From NCBI GenBank assembly GCA_017882065.1, contig JADGQD010000033.1, positions 1 to 13,816 on the forward strand: a stretch of 13,816 nt of DNA. Reading direction: 5' to 3'. This document shows positions 13,287-13,816 of this stretch, in pieces (the stretch's first letter is position 1; each line of letters starts with the position of its first letter). The stretch comes from Anaerolineales bacterium (GTDB lineage Bacteria; Chloroflexota; Anaerolineae; Anaerolineales; Villigracilaceae). The notes under the pieces were generated by a model. That model was not told where the DNA came from. It ran no database searches and saw only the letters and a list, made by a program, of their open reading frames with translations. Made by a program: the position numbers and the translations under genes.

Positions 13287-13816
13287 TCAGAAGCCTACTC
13301 CGAATTGGGCCGGGTCCGGAACGTCAACGCCGCGCGCGGCCATCTCGGCAAAGGTCTGGAAGGCGGCTTCGCGCAGGGTTGACTCGCCGCCGTACATAGC
13401 CTGATAGAGTGCACCAAAGACGCCTTCCACCGGTATCATGCGCAGGTATGCGAGGGATGCCAGGCGTTCTTCTTCGGTGCCGGATTTGAGTGCCATCAGC
13501 AATAGATCGGTGGGCGGCTTTTCAGGCGAGACGCCCAGCCCCTGCTTCCCAGCGAAAGCGATGATCCAGGGTGATTCGGTTGGCGGTGGCAGGCGTTGCG
13601 GGATGTGCGGGTTGGGCCGCTGACGGTTTTCGTTCACTTCCAGGGCGGCGTTGCGGACAGTCCATTGATCGTCTTCGGTTTCCAAATGGTTAATCAATTC
13701 TTCTGTCCAAGGTTCCAGAATGCGGCCGAGACCATAGGTGACAGCGCGCCGGACCAACAAGTCTTCCTTCATCCCCGCACCCTCTTTCAGCATGGCATGG
13801 CCCTCGCCGGGATTGT
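13287..13816 (-). CDS. HEAT-repeat-like protein, C-terminal part (runs off right edge)
   Basis: The frame is open to the right edge. A Met at 13793 is available, but the codons before it (NPGEGHA) continue the same helical pattern, so I take the gene as truncated by the window. About 176 residues are seen. Repeated amphipathic helix pairs such as DLLVRRAVTYGLGRIL, DQWTVRNAALEVNE, EEERLASLAYLRMI and STLREAAFQTFAEMAA are typical of HEAT or PBS-lyase-type repeats, a protein-binding scaffold. No catalytic motif is visible. It directly precedes npdG (25-base gap) and is probably co-transcribed with the F420 genes; its partner is unknown. Similarity of the repeats is clear, a specific family is not. 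Confidence 0.7.
   Translation of the reverse strand, partial: NPGEGHAMLKEGAGMKEDLLVRRAVTYGLGRILEPWTEELINHLETEDDQWTVRNAALEVNENRQRPNPHIPQRLPPPTESPWIIAFAGKQGLGVSPEKPPTDLLLMALKSGTEEERLASLAYLRMIPVEGVFGALYQAMYGGESTLREAAFQTFAEMAARGVDVPDPAQFGVGF

Overview
The window reads as bacterial chromosome, moderately GC-rich, with every supported gene on the minus strand, so transcription runs from high to low coordinates. The gene set is a coenzyme F420 biosynthesis and use cluster with a stand-alone short CofE, a CofC without fusion, KimA/Kup-like and P-type transporters, and a fused dihydropyrimidine-dehydrogenase-like enzyme. Together these suggest an F420-producing, non-actinobacterial lineage. Chloroflexota (Anaerolineae or a relative) is my best guess. 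That is an inference from gene content, not a measured placement.

Layout in reading order. (1) 13816-9497 is one tightly packed F420 operon. It holds a HEAT-repeat protein (partial at the window edge), NADPH:F420 reductase (npdG/fno), cofE, a compact pyrophosphatase-family reading frame broken by in-frame stops near its start, a PPOX-type F420/flavin-binding protein, cofD and cofC. Four ATGA stop/start overlaps link its members, and the operon ends at a hairpin plus T-tract at 9441-9470. (2) 9358-4456 is a catabolic-looking trio. It holds an 832-residue fused FAD/NADPH + FMN + Fe-S oxidoreductase with dihydropyrimidine dehydrogenase architecture, an SsnA-like amidohydrolase 10 bases behind it, and a Mer-like luciferase-family (LLM) oxidoreductase expected to use F420. 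(3) 4392-1 is a transport block behind a plausible promoter (TTGACA-N16-TACGAT). It holds a helical protein of unknown function, a KimA/Kup-like APC permease, a terminator-like hairpin, and a P-type cation ATPase running off the left edge.

How they fit together. CofC activates a phospho-acid with GTP and releases pyrophosphate. CofD joins the activated acid to the deazaflavin Fo, CofE adds glutamates, and NpdG reduces F420 with NADPH. The PPOX protein and the LLM enzyme are likely consumers of reduced F420. The pyrophosphatase-like frame between cofE and the PPOX gene would make chemical sense as a remover of pyrophosphate from the CofC reaction, but its 5' end is interrupted. The genes that make Fo (cofG/cofH or fbiC) are not in the window. 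The oxidoreductase/amidohydrolase pair resembles enzyme pairs that reduce and then hydrolyse N-heterocycles (pyrimidine or purine breakdown), but one predicted pyrimidine-contact residue is changed.

The points most worth a second look are the broken pyrophosphatase-like gene in the F420 operon, the altered active site and unknown substrate of the fused oxidoreductase next to SsnA and an F420-type enzyme, and the terminator-like hairpin abutting the ATPase start. I saw no RNA genes, insertion sequences, CRISPR arrays or phage genes.
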